This document shows positions 1-8,101 of a DNA stretch of 64,000 nt, one piece after another. The number at the start of each line of letters is the position of its first letter. Position 1 is the first letter of the stretch. The notes under the pieces were generated by a model. It made no database searches. It saw nothing but the letters and a program-made list of their open reading frames with translations, and was not told where the DNA came from. A program made the position numbers and the translations under genes. This DNA comes from Bacteroides sp. GTDB taxonomy: Bacteria > Bacteroidota > Bacteroidia > Bacteroidales > Bacteroidaceae. Location: positions 23,436 through 87,435 of the forward strand of contig JAJQFD010000034.1 in NCBI GenBank assembly GCA_021201335.1. The letters are read 5' to 3'.

Positions 1-83
1 TTTGTTGAGTGAGATCTTCTACTATACGTAGAGATCCTGGCTCGCTGTGAAGCGAGGGTTTATAAAGTAGGTTTTTTGCTAAG

Positions 84-112
84 ATGCCCGTCGAGAGAGA
101 CGGGCATTTTTT
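84..112 (+). terminator. Rho-independent terminator of a gene left of the window
   Basis: A perfect 9-bp stem (ATGCCCGTC at 84-92 with GACGGGCAT at 99-107) closes a six-base GAGAGA loop and is followed by six T. It must end a transcript that begins outside the window. A second small hairpin (CTCGCT at 41-46 with AGCGAG at 51-56) lies upstream. No reading frame in 1-80 stays open, so the ending transcript may be an RNA gene or a 3' UTR. Confidence 0.8.
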
Positions 113-251
113 AATACTGTCGGAAACTTAAATCTTTCATAATTAAAATTCGCAATAAAATTTAGTTAATAAAAAAGGGTATAATTAAAATTGCGTATAA
201 CATTTCCGGCAGATATATGCGTCCTTAGTGATAAGCACGCATATTTTCTGA
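113..251 (+). other. possible small structured RNA between two terminators
   Basis: No coding frame is visible. CTGTCGGAAA (117-126) can pair with TTTCCGGCAG (203-212) over 10 bp with one G-U pair. The enclosed AT-rich stretch holds two copies of ATAATTAAAATT at 139-150 and 181-192, 42 bases apart. A second pairing, ATGCGT with ACGCAT around 217-241, follows, and a strong terminator ends the unit at 252-290. This could be a small RNA or an attenuator-like 5' region. It matches no RNA family I recognise. Confidence 0.3.
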
Positions 252-290
252 AGAGGGTATCAAATTTGATGCCCTCTTTCTTTTTTTTAG
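252..290 (+). terminator. strong Rho-independent terminator
   Basis: An 11-bp stem (AGAGGGTATCA at 252-262 with TGATGCCCTCT at 267-277, one G-U pair) closes an AATT loop and is followed by a T-rich tail to 288. Nothing coding lies between this and the previous terminator, which suggests a short transcript between them or tandem termination of the upstream unit. Confidence 0.8.
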
Positions 291-364
291 CACTACATGG
301 CTGGTTATTCTCTATTTTGTTAGAAATCTTATGTTATACATTCTATTAAATGGGAGGAAAATAG

Positions 365-372
365 TATTTTTG
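365..372 (+). promoter_or_regulatory. Bacteroidetes -7 promoter element for the GH95 gene
   Basis: TATTTTTG matches the Bacteroidetes sigma-ABfr -7 consensus TAnnTTTG and lies 24 bases before the ATG at 397. No clear TTG -33 element is visible at the usual spacing. Confidence 0.45.
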
Positions 373-396
373 CGTCTGATCTAAAACCTTACCTAT

Positions 397-2931
397 ATGA
401 AATACTCATTACTACTCTTATTTACATTTCTCTTCCTATTTACAGGATGTCGCGCTGAAGAAAAAGAATCCTTAGTTTTATGGTATAATGAACCCGCAAC
501 CAACTGGAATGAAGCACTACCTATCGGAAACGGTCATTCGGGTGCTATGGTCTTTGGTGGGGCAGAAAAAGAACAATTTTCTTTGAATGAAAATACCCTT
601 TACAGTGGAGAACCGTCGGTGATATTTAAAGATGCCAAAGTTACCGATCAGCAACTGGAAGAGGTGGTGAAGCTTTTGAAGAAAGAGAAATACCAGGAAG
701 CATCTGATATTGTTGCCAAGAGCTGGTTGGGCAGATTACACCAATACTATCAGCCCCTTGGCGATCTATTTATTGAGAGTAATCAACAAGGAGAGATATC
801 AGAATACAAACGGGAATTAAATATATCTGATGCAATCGCCACTACCGAATTTAAACAAGGAGACGTCAAAATAAGAAGAGAAGTGTTTGCTTCCCATCCG
901 GCAAATCTGATTATCGTTAAATTAACCAGTGATCAGAAGAATGGAATTGACATTTCTCTTCAGTTTACTTCTCCTCATCCTACAGCAAAGCAAACTGTAG
1001 AAAATGGTTTATTAATCCTGAAGGGAAAAGCTCCTGGATATGTGGAACGCAGAACATTCCAACAGATGGAAAGTTGGGGAGATCAATATAAACATCCTGA
1101 ACTGTATGACAAAGAAGGAAATCGGAAATTCGACAAAAGAGTTCTCTACGAAGATGAAATTGCGAATAAAGGAATGCTTTTCGAAGCCCGTTTGCAACCG
1201 TTTTTCCCGCAGAAAGGGGAGGTTGAAGAGACTGAAACCGGAATAAGGATTCATAATACAAATGAAGTTTATTTTCTGCTTGCTCTATCTACCAGTTATA
1301 ATGGTTTCGATAAAAGTCCAAGTCGCGAAGGAATTAATCCCACGGAAAAGGCTGCTCGTTTGCTCGCTGAAAGTTCATCTAAAAAATATGATCAATTAAA
1401 AAAGGAGCATTTAAACGACTATAAGCAATTGTTCGATCGGGTTATTTTGTCATTGGTTTCTGAAGAAGAGCAAAAGAGTTTGCCTACCGATGAGCGCATT
1501 ATCCGTTTCTCACAGAAACCAGATCCTGATTTGGCTGCGCTATTGTTTCAATATGGACGCTACTTAATGATCAGTGCTTCCCGTCAGGGTGGACAGCCCT
1601 TAAATCTGCAAGGAATGTGGAATAAAGACATTGTTCCCCCCTGGAATAGCGGATATACCCAGAATATCAATGCGCAGATGAATTACTGGCCCGCCGAGGT
1701 TACCAACCTTTCGGAATGCCATAAGCCACTGTTTACTTTGATTCGTGAATTGGCACAAACAGGGGCGGAAACTGCAAAGAATATGTATAATCGCCGGGGA
1801 TGGGTAGCACATCACAATACTTCTCTTTGGCGAGAATCATTGCCGAACGATAATGTCCCTACAGCTTCATTCTGGCCGATGGTTCAAGGATGGTATGGCA
1901 GCCATTTATGGGAACATTATTTATTTACCAACGATGTTGATTTCCTTCATGAGGTTTATCCAATTCTGAAAGGCGCAGCCGAATTCTTTTCCGATTGGTT
2001 GGTGGAAGGTCCCAATGGATATCTGGTTACTCCGGCAGGAGTCTCTCCGGAGAATTACTTTCTTCCACCGAAAGGAAAAGCTACAGCACTCAGTATGGGT
2101 CCTACTATGGATATGGCCATTATCCGGGAAACATTTGAACGGGTAATTGAAGCAACAAAGATATTAAATGTCGATTCATCTTTGCGGGAAGAATTGGAAG
2201 ACCAATATCCTCGCTTATTACCCTACAAAATAGGGGAGAAGGGGCAGTTACAGGAATGGATGTACGACTTTAAAGAAGCAGACCCTAAGCATCGTCATCT
2301 GTCTCATCTATATGGGTTTCATCCGGGAGACCAAATAACTCCCGACAAAACTCCTGAACTATTCAAAGCTGTGAGGAAAAGTCTGGAGTTGCGAGGCGAT
2401 GAAGCTACGGGATGGTCAATGGGATGGAAAATAAATATGTGGGCGCGAATGCTGGACGGAAACCATGCCTATAAGATTATTTCCAATTTATTTAATCCGG
2501 TAGATTTTGGCAAAGGTCGCAAAGGTGGTGGGCTATACCGTAATATGCTGGATGCTCATCCGCCTTTTCAGATTGATGGGAACTTCGGATATACGGCAGG
2601 GATTGCGGAGATGTTGTTACAGAGTCATGTCGGATACATTCAGTTGCTGCCAGCCTTACCGGATGCATGGAACGAAGGAACGATCAAAGGATTAAAAGCT
2701 CGTGGTAATTTTGAAGTATCTTTTTCCTGGCAGAATCATCAATTGGAAGAAGCGACTATCCAGTCTATGGACGGGAAGATTTGTAACATCCGAACTTCCG
2801 TTCCTGTAATAGTGAAGAAGGAAAAAGAAATAATGGCACGTTCCACTCCTGTTATAATGAATGATAAAACTTATTATGACGTTTCTTTCCCAACGAATAA
2901 AAATGATAGTTTTACAATACTGCCCGAGTAA
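397..2931 (+). CDS. glycoside hydrolase family 95 alpha-L-fucosidase, lipoprotein
   Basis: The protein (844 aa) begins with a lipoprotein signal peptide ending in LFTGC, so it is probably anchored in the envelope. The N-terminal block around residues 28-65 (ALPIGNGHSGAMVFGG, LNENTLYSG) is the hallmark of GH95. GH95 enzymes are inverting fucosidases or galactosidases that remove alpha-1,2-linked L-fucose. The known catalytic residues of bifidobacterial AfcA are two Asn, a Glu and an Asp. Counterparts are visible: NINAQMNYW near residues 423-431, SPEN near 550 and DGNFG near 727. Length is typical of the family. The gene stands alone with no SusC/SusD pair beside it, so the substrate (host glycan or plant xyloglucan) cannot be told from context. 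Confidence 0.9.
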   Translation: MKYSLLLLFTFLFLFTGCRAEEKESLVLWYNEPATNWNEALPIGNGHSGAMVFGGAEKEQFSLNENTLYSGEPSVIFKDAKVTDQQLEEVVKLLKKEKYQEASDIVAKSWLGRLHQYYQPLGDLFIESNQQGEISEYKRELNISDAIATTEFKQGDVKIRREVFASHPANLIIVKLTSDQKNGIDISLQFTSPHPTAKQTVENGLLILKGKAPGYVERRTFQQMESWGDQYKHPELYDKEGNRKFDKRVLYEDEIANKGMLFEARLQPFFPQKGEVEETETGIRIHNTNEVYFLLALSTSYNGFDKSPSREGINPTEKAARLLAESSSKKYDQLKKEHLNDYKQLFDRVILSLVSEEEQKSLPTDERIIRFSQKPDPDLAALLFQYGRYLMISASRQGGQPLNLQGMWNKDIVPPWNSGYTQNINAQMNYWPAEVTNLSECHKPLFTLIRELAQTGAETAKNMYNRRGWVAHHNTSLWRESLPNDNVPTASFWPMVQGWYGSHLWEHYLFTNDVDFLHEVYPILKGAAEFFSDWLVEGPNGYLVTPAGVSPENYFLPPKGKATALSMGPTMDMAIIRETFERVIEATKILNVDSSLREELEDQYPRLLPYKIGEKGQLQEWMYDFKEADPKHRHLSHLYGFHPGDQITPDKTPELFKAVRKSLELRGDEATGWSMGWKINMWARMLDGNHAYKIISNLFNPVDFGKGRKGGGLYRNMLDAHPPFQIDGNFGYTAGIAEMLLQSHVGYIQLLPALPDAWNEGTIKGLKARGNFEVSFSWQNHQLEEATIQSMDGKICNIRTSVPVIVKKEKEIMARSTPVIMNDKTYYDVSFPTNKNDSFTILPE

Positions 2932-2990
2932 CTAATGCTATCAGATTACAAGAAGAAAGATATTTGCAAGAATAAACTTTAGAAGCGATA

Positions 2991-3100
2991 TTCCCTGAAT
3001 GCATTCCAGATGCTACCGGAACTTGAATCAAACGCTACCGGGATTCAGCCAGAATCCTACCGGCATTTGGTTCAAATCTTACTGGCATCTGGATGTTAGT
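2991..3100. repeat. 22-nt imperfect tandem repeat (CTACCGG units)
   Basis: CTACCGG begins at 3013, 3035 and 3057, and the variant TTACTGG at 3079, so the period is exactly 22. The bases between are only partly conserved (consensus near CTACCGGNATTTG then TCAAAT). A decayed unit may start at 2991. The array fills the gap between the convergent GH95 gene and nadK. The reverse complement, CCGGTAG, recurs with the same period at 20124 and 63748-63770. Confidence 0.65.
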
Positions 3101-3108
3101 GAATTGAA

Positions 3109-3981
3109 TTATCTCCTACCATCTACTCCCCACATCATCTTATTCCGTAGTGTATCAAAGAAGTGTTGATTATGCCGTTTCACCACTTTTACCGTGTAAT
3201 CCGCTTTGCTAATTATAAGTTGGTTGCTTTCTTTCCAGGTTTCATTACGTCCGTCAATAGCTACCAGAAAGTGATGGCTGCGGCTTTCAATATCCAGCTT
3301 AATTTCCCAGTCATCCCGTATGATAATCGGTCGCATATTTAAACTGTGTGGGGCAACCGGAGTTAAAGCAATGGTATTGGACTGTGGTACGATAATAGGT
3401 CCTCCAACACTTAAAGAATAAGCTGTGGAACCAGTAGGAGTCGCAATAATAAGGCCGTCTGCCTGGTAAGTTGTCAGAAACTCTCCATTTACGGAAGTAT
3501 GGATGGAGATCATGGATGAACTATCTCTTTTGAGAACAGCAATTTCGTTAAGTCCATAGGGTGAGAACTTCAGACGTTGATCGTTGGACTTTAATTGCAG
3601 AACAGTCCTTTCTTCTAACTGATAATGATTGTGATAAATATCATCGATGGTAGTTCCTATTTCAGCAGGTGCAACGTCGGCCAGGAAGCCGAGCCTACCT
3701 GTATTAATACCCAGAATAGGAATATCTTTTTTAACAACGCGGCTTGCAGCTCGTAAAAATGTACCGTCGCCCCCTACGCTGATAACCATATCGGCAGTGA
3801 AATCATCATCATCAATTAATCCATCTACTTCAATCTTTAATTTGGCTCCGGTAGTTAGAAATTCATAAAAACGTTTACAGATATATATTTCAGCATCATA
3901 ATGTTTCAACAGCTTGAAAAGCGTTTCGAGGTGGATTGACTTCTTTATTTGATATGTATTTCCGAAGATGGCGAATTTCAT
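3109..3981 (-). CDS. nadK: NAD kinase
   Basis: This cytosolic enzyme phosphorylates NAD+ to NADP+. The 290-residue protein has the diagnostic GGDG motif at residues 70-73 ([12 protein letters not shown]), the [10 protein letters not shown] block, and the second conserved block [16 protein letters not shown] near the middle. Length is normal. It is divergent from pdxJ with 97 bp between starts. The pairing of nadK with pdxJ and the ExbB/ExbD/TonB genes is common in Bacteroidales. The ATG at 3981 gives a natural beta-strand start (MKFAIFGN). I see no clear TAnnTTTG element on the minus strand upstream. Confidence 0.95.
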   Translation of the reverse strand: MKFAIFGNTYQIKKSIHLETLFKLLKHYDAEIYICKRFYEFLTTGAKLKIEVDGLIDDDDFTADMVISVGGDGTFLRAASRVVKKDIPILGINTGRLGFLADVAPAEIGTTIDDIYHNHYQLEERTVLQLKSNDQRLKFSPYGLNEIAVLKRDSSSMISIHTSVNGEFLTTYQADGLIIATPTGSTAYSLSVGGPIIVPQSNTIALTPVAPHSLNMRPIIIRDDWEIKLDIESRSHHFLVAIDGRNETWKESNQLIISKADYTVKVVKRHNQHFFDTLRNKMMWGVDGRR

Positions 3982-3999
3982 AATTTCAAAAAATGATAG

Positions 4000-4007
4000 T
4001 ACATTTG
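4000..4007 (+). promoter_or_regulatory. -7 promoter element for pdxJ
   Basis: TACATTTG fits TAnnTTTG and lies 72 bases before the pdxJ ATG. It probably drives the whole pdxJ-exbB-exbD-tonB run, whose genes are tightly packed. Confidence 0.5.
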
Positions 4008-4078
4008 CACTTTATTAAACAATGCAAAAATGGGGCTTTTTTTCAGAAATTCCTATAAATTAGCGAAGAATAAAAGAT

Positions 4079-4795
4079 ATGACTAGATTAAGTGTTAATA
4101 TAAACAAGATTGCTACACTGAGGAACTCTCGCGGAAGCAGTATACCAAATGTGGTAAAAGTGGCGTTAGATTGCGAAAAGTTTGGTGCAGATGGAATTAC
4201 AGTACATCCTCGTCCGGATGAGCGACATATTCGCAGAGCTGATGTTTATGAATTAAAGCCATTACTGAAAACGGAATTTAATATTGAGGGATACCCTGAT
4301 AAGGAATTTATCGATTTAGTGTTGAAGATAAAGCCCAATCAGGTAACACTGGTTCCGGATTCCCCCACACAGTTAACCTCCAATTCCGGGTGGGATACCA
4401 AAATTAATCTGGATTTCCTTACGGAAGTGCTGGATGCATTCAAGAGTGCAGGAATCCGGACTTCTGTTTTTGTGGAAGCCGATGAAGAGATGATTAGTTA
4501 CGCAGCCAAAGCCGGGGCCGACCGGGTAGAGTTATATACCGAACCCTATGCTACTGACTATGTGAAAGATCCGGACAAAGCGATTGAACCTTTTATTAAA
4601 GCTGCTGAAAAAGCCAGAAAACTGGGTATGGGCCTGAATGCCGGTCATGATTTAAGCTTGGTGAATCTGGAGTATTTAAGTCAGCATATACCTTGGCTTG
4701 ATGAAGTTTCCATCGGCCATGCTTTGATCAGTGATGCCTTGTATCTGGGATTAGAGAGAACCATACATGAATATAAAAACTGTCTTCATAAATGA
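4079..4795 (+). CDS. pdxJ: pyridoxine 5'-phosphate synthase
   Basis: PdxJ condenses 1-deoxyxylulose 5-phosphate with 3-amino-2-oxopropyl phosphate to make pyridoxine 5'-phosphate, the last ring-forming step of DXP-dependent vitamin B6 synthesis. The 238-residue sequence is full length. It shows the N-terminal block [16 protein letters not shown], the [14 protein letters not shown] block and the C-terminal [13 protein letters not shown] block that line the TIM-barrel active site. Its stop overlaps the next start by four bases (ATGA at 4792-4795), so translation is probably coupled to the ExbB/TolQ gene. Confidence 0.95.
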   Translation: MTRLSVNINKIATLRNSRGSSIPNVVKVALDCEKFGADGITVHPRPDERHIRRADVYELKPLLKTEFNIEGYPDKEFIDLVLKIKPNQVTLVPDSPTQLTSNSGWDTKINLDFLTEVLDAFKSAGIRTSVFVEADEEMISYAAKAGADRVELYTEPYATDYVKDPDKAIEPFIKAAEKARKLGMGLNAGHDLSLVNLEYLSQHIPWLDEVSIGHALISDALYLGLERTIHEYKNCLHK

Positions 4796-5508
4796 ATATA
4801 ATGCAAATAACTCAAAATGCAGTGAACCTGGCTGACTCTCTGGCTACAGCCAATCCGGTTTTAACAGAGGTAAATGCTGGGGAAAGTATGAACATGCTCG
4901 ATCTTGCCATCAAAGGGGGATGGATCATGATAGTATTAGGAGCGCTTTCCTTACTCTGTTTCTACATCCTGTTTGAACGTATGTATGTAATACGGAAAGC
5001 CGGAAAGGAAGATCCAATGTTTATGGATCGGGTGAAAGACTATATTTTGAGTGGAGAAATCAAAGCGGCACTGAATTATTGCCGTACAATGAATACTCCT
5101 TCTGCCCGGATGATTGAAAAAGGAATCAGTCGACTCGGAAGACCTGTAAACGATGTTCAGGCTGCGATAGAAAACGTAGGTAACTTTGAAGTAGCCAAAC
5201 TCGAAAAAGGAATGACGATTATGGCAACCATTGCGGGTGGAGCCCCGATGATTGGCTTTCTGGGAACTGTTACCGGAATGATCCGTGCCTTTTACGAAAT
5301 GGCGAATGCCGGAAACAATGTAGATATCAGCCTTTTATCTGGAGGTATATACGAAGCAATGGTAACTACTGTTGGAGGCCTTATTGTAGGTATTATTGCC
5401 ATGTTTGCCTATAACTATCTGGTAACCCGGATTGATGGGGTTGTGAATAAGATGGAGATTCAGACAATGGCCTTTATGGACTTGCTGAATGAACCGGCAA
5501 AGAAATAA
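4792..5508 (+). CDS. MotA/TolQ/ExbB proton channel family protein
   Basis: The protein (238 aa) is the channel subunit of an inner-membrane, proton-driven energy transducer that powers TonB-dependent outer-membrane transport or the Tol system. Hydrophobic segments lie near residues 43-62, 145-168 and 185-210. The conserved block [19 protein letters not shown] sits in the second segment, as in ExbB/TolQ. Its start overlaps pdxJ by four bases. The next genes encode ExbD/TolR and a TonB-like protein, so this is a complete three-part motor. Whether it is called ExbB or TolQ cannot be settled from sequence alone. The absence of tolB and pal nearby favours the TonB function. Confidence 0.88.
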   Translation: MNIMQITQNAVNLADSLATANPVLTEVNAGESMNMLDLAIKGGWIMIVLGALSLLCFYILFERMYVIRKAGKEDPMFMDRVKDYILSGEIKAALNYCRTMNTPSARMIEKGISRLGRPVNDVQAAIENVGNFEVAKLEKGMTIMATIAGGAPMIGFLGTVTGMIRAFYEMANAGNNVDISLLSGGIYEAMVTTVGGLIVGIIAMFAYNYLVTRIDGVVNKMEIQTMAFMDLLNEPAKK

Positions 5509-5541
5509 TGAGTAGAGTTTCCTACTTAACTACAGAATAAA

Positions 5542-5958
5542 ATGGCTTTAAAACGAAGAGTAAAAATATCACCAACTTTTAGTATGGCATCTATGACGGA
5601 TATCATATTCCTGTTGCTTATCTTCTTTATGATAACATCCACCGTCGTATTTCCCAATGCCATCAAAGTACTGTTGCCACAGGGGAAACAGCAGACTTCG
5701 GCCAAACCATTGACCAGGGTCATAATTAATAAAGACTTAGCTTATTTCGCTGCATTCGGCAATGAGAAAGAACAAGAGTTGCAATTATCCGAACTGGCTG
5801 GTTTCCTGCAAAGCTGTGCGGAAAGAGAACCAGAAATGTATGTTGCTTTATATGCCGATGAAACCGTTCCTTATAGAGAAATTGTAAATGTACTGAATAT
5901 AGCCAACGAAAATCAGTTTAAGATGGTTTTGGCAACCCGTCCTCCACAAAATAAGTAA
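5542..5958 (+). CDS. ExbD/TolR family biopolymer transport protein
   Basis: This 138-residue protein has one N-terminal transmembrane helix (about residues 17-38) carrying the family's essential membrane aspartate (MTDIIFLLLIFFM, D20), then a periplasmic domain. With the upstream channel subunit it uses proton flow to energise the TonB-like protein encoded 3 bp downstream. Length and layout are normal for Bacteroidetes ExbD proteins. Confidence 0.88.
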   Translation: MALKRRVKISPTFSMASMTDIIFLLLIFFMITSTVVFPNAIKVLLPQGKQQTSAKPLTRVIINKDLAYFAAFGNEKEQELQLSELAGFLQSCAEREPEMYVALYADETVPYREIVNVLNIANENQFKMVLATRPPQNK

Positions 5959-5961
5959 GGA

Positions 5962-6837
5962 ATGAACGAAAAGAAGAAGAGTAAATACATGGGTGCGCTG
6001 GGAGCAATATTGGTTCATATAGCCATAATTGTTCTGTTGCTCTTTTGTGTGATCCGTACTCCTGAACGCCTGGAAGAGAGTGGTGTAACCGTAATGATGG
6101 GGGATGCTACGGAAGCTTATGGTGGTTTTGATCCTTCTTCTTTGGTAGATGTTGAAGTACAGCCTGAAACAAGTGAGGCAAATAATGTCCCTGAACCAGA
6201 ATCTGTACCCGAGCAGGAAATGATTACACAGGTTGAAGAAGAGACTATCGTCATTGATCCTCCCAAGAAAACAGAAACAAAACCCAATACTCCACCGGTA
6301 CAGACTCCCAGACCACAACCTAAACCGGAAACAACCAAACCAGATAATTCAGCTGCTGAAAGAGCCGCCGAAGAAGCTCGCATGCTGGCGGAGCAGAAAG
6401 CAGAACAAGAGCGTAAAGCTGCTGCGGAAGCTGCCAACAATTTGGTTGCCGGAGCTTTCGGTAAGGGAAATCAGATGGGCAACAAAGGAACTACTACCGG
6501 AACCGGGGCAGTAGGGATTCCAACCGGAAATTCTTCAACAGGTGCGGCAACAGGTTCAACTGGATATGGCTCATTCGATTTGGGAGGACGTTCATTGGGA
6601 GAAGGTGGATTGCCACGTCCTCAATATACGGTTCAGGAAGAAGGGAAAGTAGTTGTTACCATTACTGTAAATCCCAGCGGACAGGTAATAGCCACGAGCA
6701 TCAATCGAGCTACCAATACGGTAAATGCAACCTTGCGTAAAGCCGCCGAAGATGCCGCAAAGAAAGCAAGGTTCAATACGGTTGAAGGATTGAATAACCA
6801 AACCGGAACAATTACTTATTACTTTAATTTGAAATAG
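5962..6837 (+). CDS. TonB-like energy transducer
   Basis: The protein (291 aa) has a short cytoplasmic N-terminus and one membrane anchor (about residues 10-30). A long Glu/Pro-rich region follows (about 60-135), then an Ala/Glu/Lys-rich helix (about 135-160) and a Gly/Thr/Ser-rich linker. The C-terminal TonB-type domain (about 215-291) contains VVVTITVNPSGQVIATSINR. This is the third gene of the ExbB-ExbD-TonB cluster. The EA-rich helix also recalls TolA, but the C-terminal fold reads as TonB. It would contact the TonB boxes of outer-membrane transporters. Low complexity in the middle is normal for these proteins. Confidence 0.85.
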   Translation: MNEKKKSKYMGALGAILVHIAIIVLLLFCVIRTPERLEESGVTVMMGDATEAYGGFDPSSLVDVEVQPETSEANNVPEPESVPEQEMITQVEEETIVIDPPKKTETKPNTPPVQTPRPQPKPETTKPDNSAAERAAEEARMLAEQKAEQERKAAAEAANNLVAGAFGKGNQMGNKGTTTGTGAVGIPTGNSSTGAATGSTGYGSFDLGGRSLGEGGLPRPQYTVQEEGKVVVTITVNPSGQVIATSINRATNTVNATLRKAAEDAAKKARFNTVEGLNNQTGTITYYFNLK

Positions 6838-6880
6838 AATCCTGAATTATCAATATTGTTTTACTCTAAAATAAGTCATT

Positions 6881-7432
6881 ATGGGTACAGTTTATGTGTT
6901 TTTCGCAGATGGTTTTGAAGAAATAGAAGCGTTTACAACGATTGATGTTTTAAGACGTGCCAGTTTAAATGTAGAAATGGTTTCAATCACCAATGAGCAA
7001 GTAGTCACAGGAGCTCATGATGTACCGTTTCTAACAGACTCTTTTTTCAAGGATCATAATTTTAAGGATGCTGAAGCACTAGTTTTGCCGGGGGGAATGC
7101 CTGGAGCCGCAACTTTAGCCAAACATGAAGGATTGAATGCTTTGATTCAGGAATTCATTAAAACCGGAAAAACAATGGCTGCTATTTGTGCTGCTCCGAT
7201 GGTACTTGGTAAAGCCGGTTTATTGAAAGGCAAAACTGTCACATGCTATCCCGGATTTGAACAATATCTGGAAGGCGCCAACTGTACCGGACAACTTGTT
7301 GAAGTGGATGGCAACCTTATTACCGGAAAAGGCCCCGGTGCTGCCATGGATTTCGCTTTAACTGTTGTGGATGCATTAGTTGGTAAAGAAAAAGTTGCCG
7401 AACTGGAAGAAGCCATGTGTATAAAACGCTGA
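6881..7432 (+). CDS. DJ-1/PfpI family protein (YajL-like)
   Basis: The protein has 183 residues, the normal length for the DJ-1/YajL subfamily. It has the early GFEEIEA motif (Glu near residue 16), the PGGMPGA loop (about 68-74) and the nucleophile elbow AICAAP with its reactive Cys near residue 107. Family members act as oxidative-stress sensors, chaperones or proposed deglycases. The exact reaction is disputed and cannot be read here. It lies 43 bp after the TonB gene and 3 bp before ispD, so it is probably cotranscribed with ispD. Confidence 0.88.
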   Translation: MGTVYVFFADGFEEIEAFTTIDVLRRASLNVEMVSITNEQVVTGAHDVPFLTDSFFKDHNFKDAEALVLPGGMPGAATLAKHEGLNALIQEFIKTGKTMAAICAAPMVLGKAGLLKGKTVTCYPGFEQYLEGANCTGQLVEVDGNLITGKGPGAAMDFALTVVDALVGKEKVAELEEAMCIKR

Positions 7433-7435
7433 TCG

Positions 7436-8101
7436 ATGAAAAAATATGCCTTAATTGTAGCCGGTGGGAAAGGATTGCGTATGGGGAGCGATCTCCCCAA
7501 GCAATTCCTTCCCATCGGTACAGGTAAGGTAGTTTTGATGCACACACTGGAAGCCTTTTATCAGTGTGATCCCCTAATAGAAATAATTCTCATACTACCG
7601 GCAGACCAACAAGACTATTGGAAAGAATTGTGCCGGAAATACAACTTTCATATTCCCCATTCTATCGTAGAAGGGGGAGAAACACGTTTTCATTCCGTTA
7701 AAAACGGATTGAGTAAAATCGATGAAGGTGGTTTGATAGCCGTTCATGATGGAGTTCGTCCGTTGGTAGCAAAGGAAGTGATCAGCAACTGTTATGAGAA
7801 GGCATCTCAATATCAAGCCGTTATTCCTATAATAGATATTGTAGAAACGATACGTCTGATTACGGACGATGAAAATAAAACCGTCAATAGAGATAATTAT
7901 AAACTCGTTCAGACACCCCAGGTTTTTGACGTACAACTCCTAAAAAAAGCATACGAACAAGAATATACTTCCTTTTTTACCGATGATGCTTCTGTCGTAG
8001 AAAGTTTGGGATATAGTGTACACCTGACCGAAGGAAACAAGGAAAATATTAAAATAACCACCCCTTTTGATCTTAAAATAGCCGCAGCTTTACTATCATA
8101 A
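7436..8101 (+). CDS. ispD: 2-C-methyl-D-erythritol 4-phosphate cytidylyltransferase
   Basis: IspD couples MEP to CTP, the third step of the non-mevalonate isoprenoid pathway. The 221-residue protein carries the nucleotide-binding N-terminus [17 protein letters not shown], the [10 protein letters not shown] block and the C-terminal [17 protein letters not shown] block, all characteristic of IspD. Length is normal. Its stop overlaps the recG start by one base (TAATG), so the two are translationally linked. Confidence 0.95.
   Translation: MKKYALIVAGGKGLRMGSDLPKQFLPIGTGKVVLMHTLEAFYQCDPLIEIILILPADQQDYWKELCRKYNFHIPHSIVEGGETRFHSVKNGLSKIDEGGLIAVHDGVRPLVAKEVISNCYEKASQYQAVIPIIDIVETIRLITDDENKTVNRDNYKLVQTPQVFDVQLLKKAYEQEYTSFFTDDASVVESLGYSVHLTEGNKENIKITTPFDLKIAAALLS

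Noticed and set aside
1..60. 3' end of a housekeeping RNA (tmRNA, RNase P, SRP or 5S)
   Set aside because: There is no CCA end, no tRNA-like domain and no recognisable signature of these RNAs, only two small hairpins.
3013..3100. CRISPR array
   Set aside because: The period is only 22 bases with 7-8 conserved bases per unit and no true spacers, and no cas gene is present in the window.
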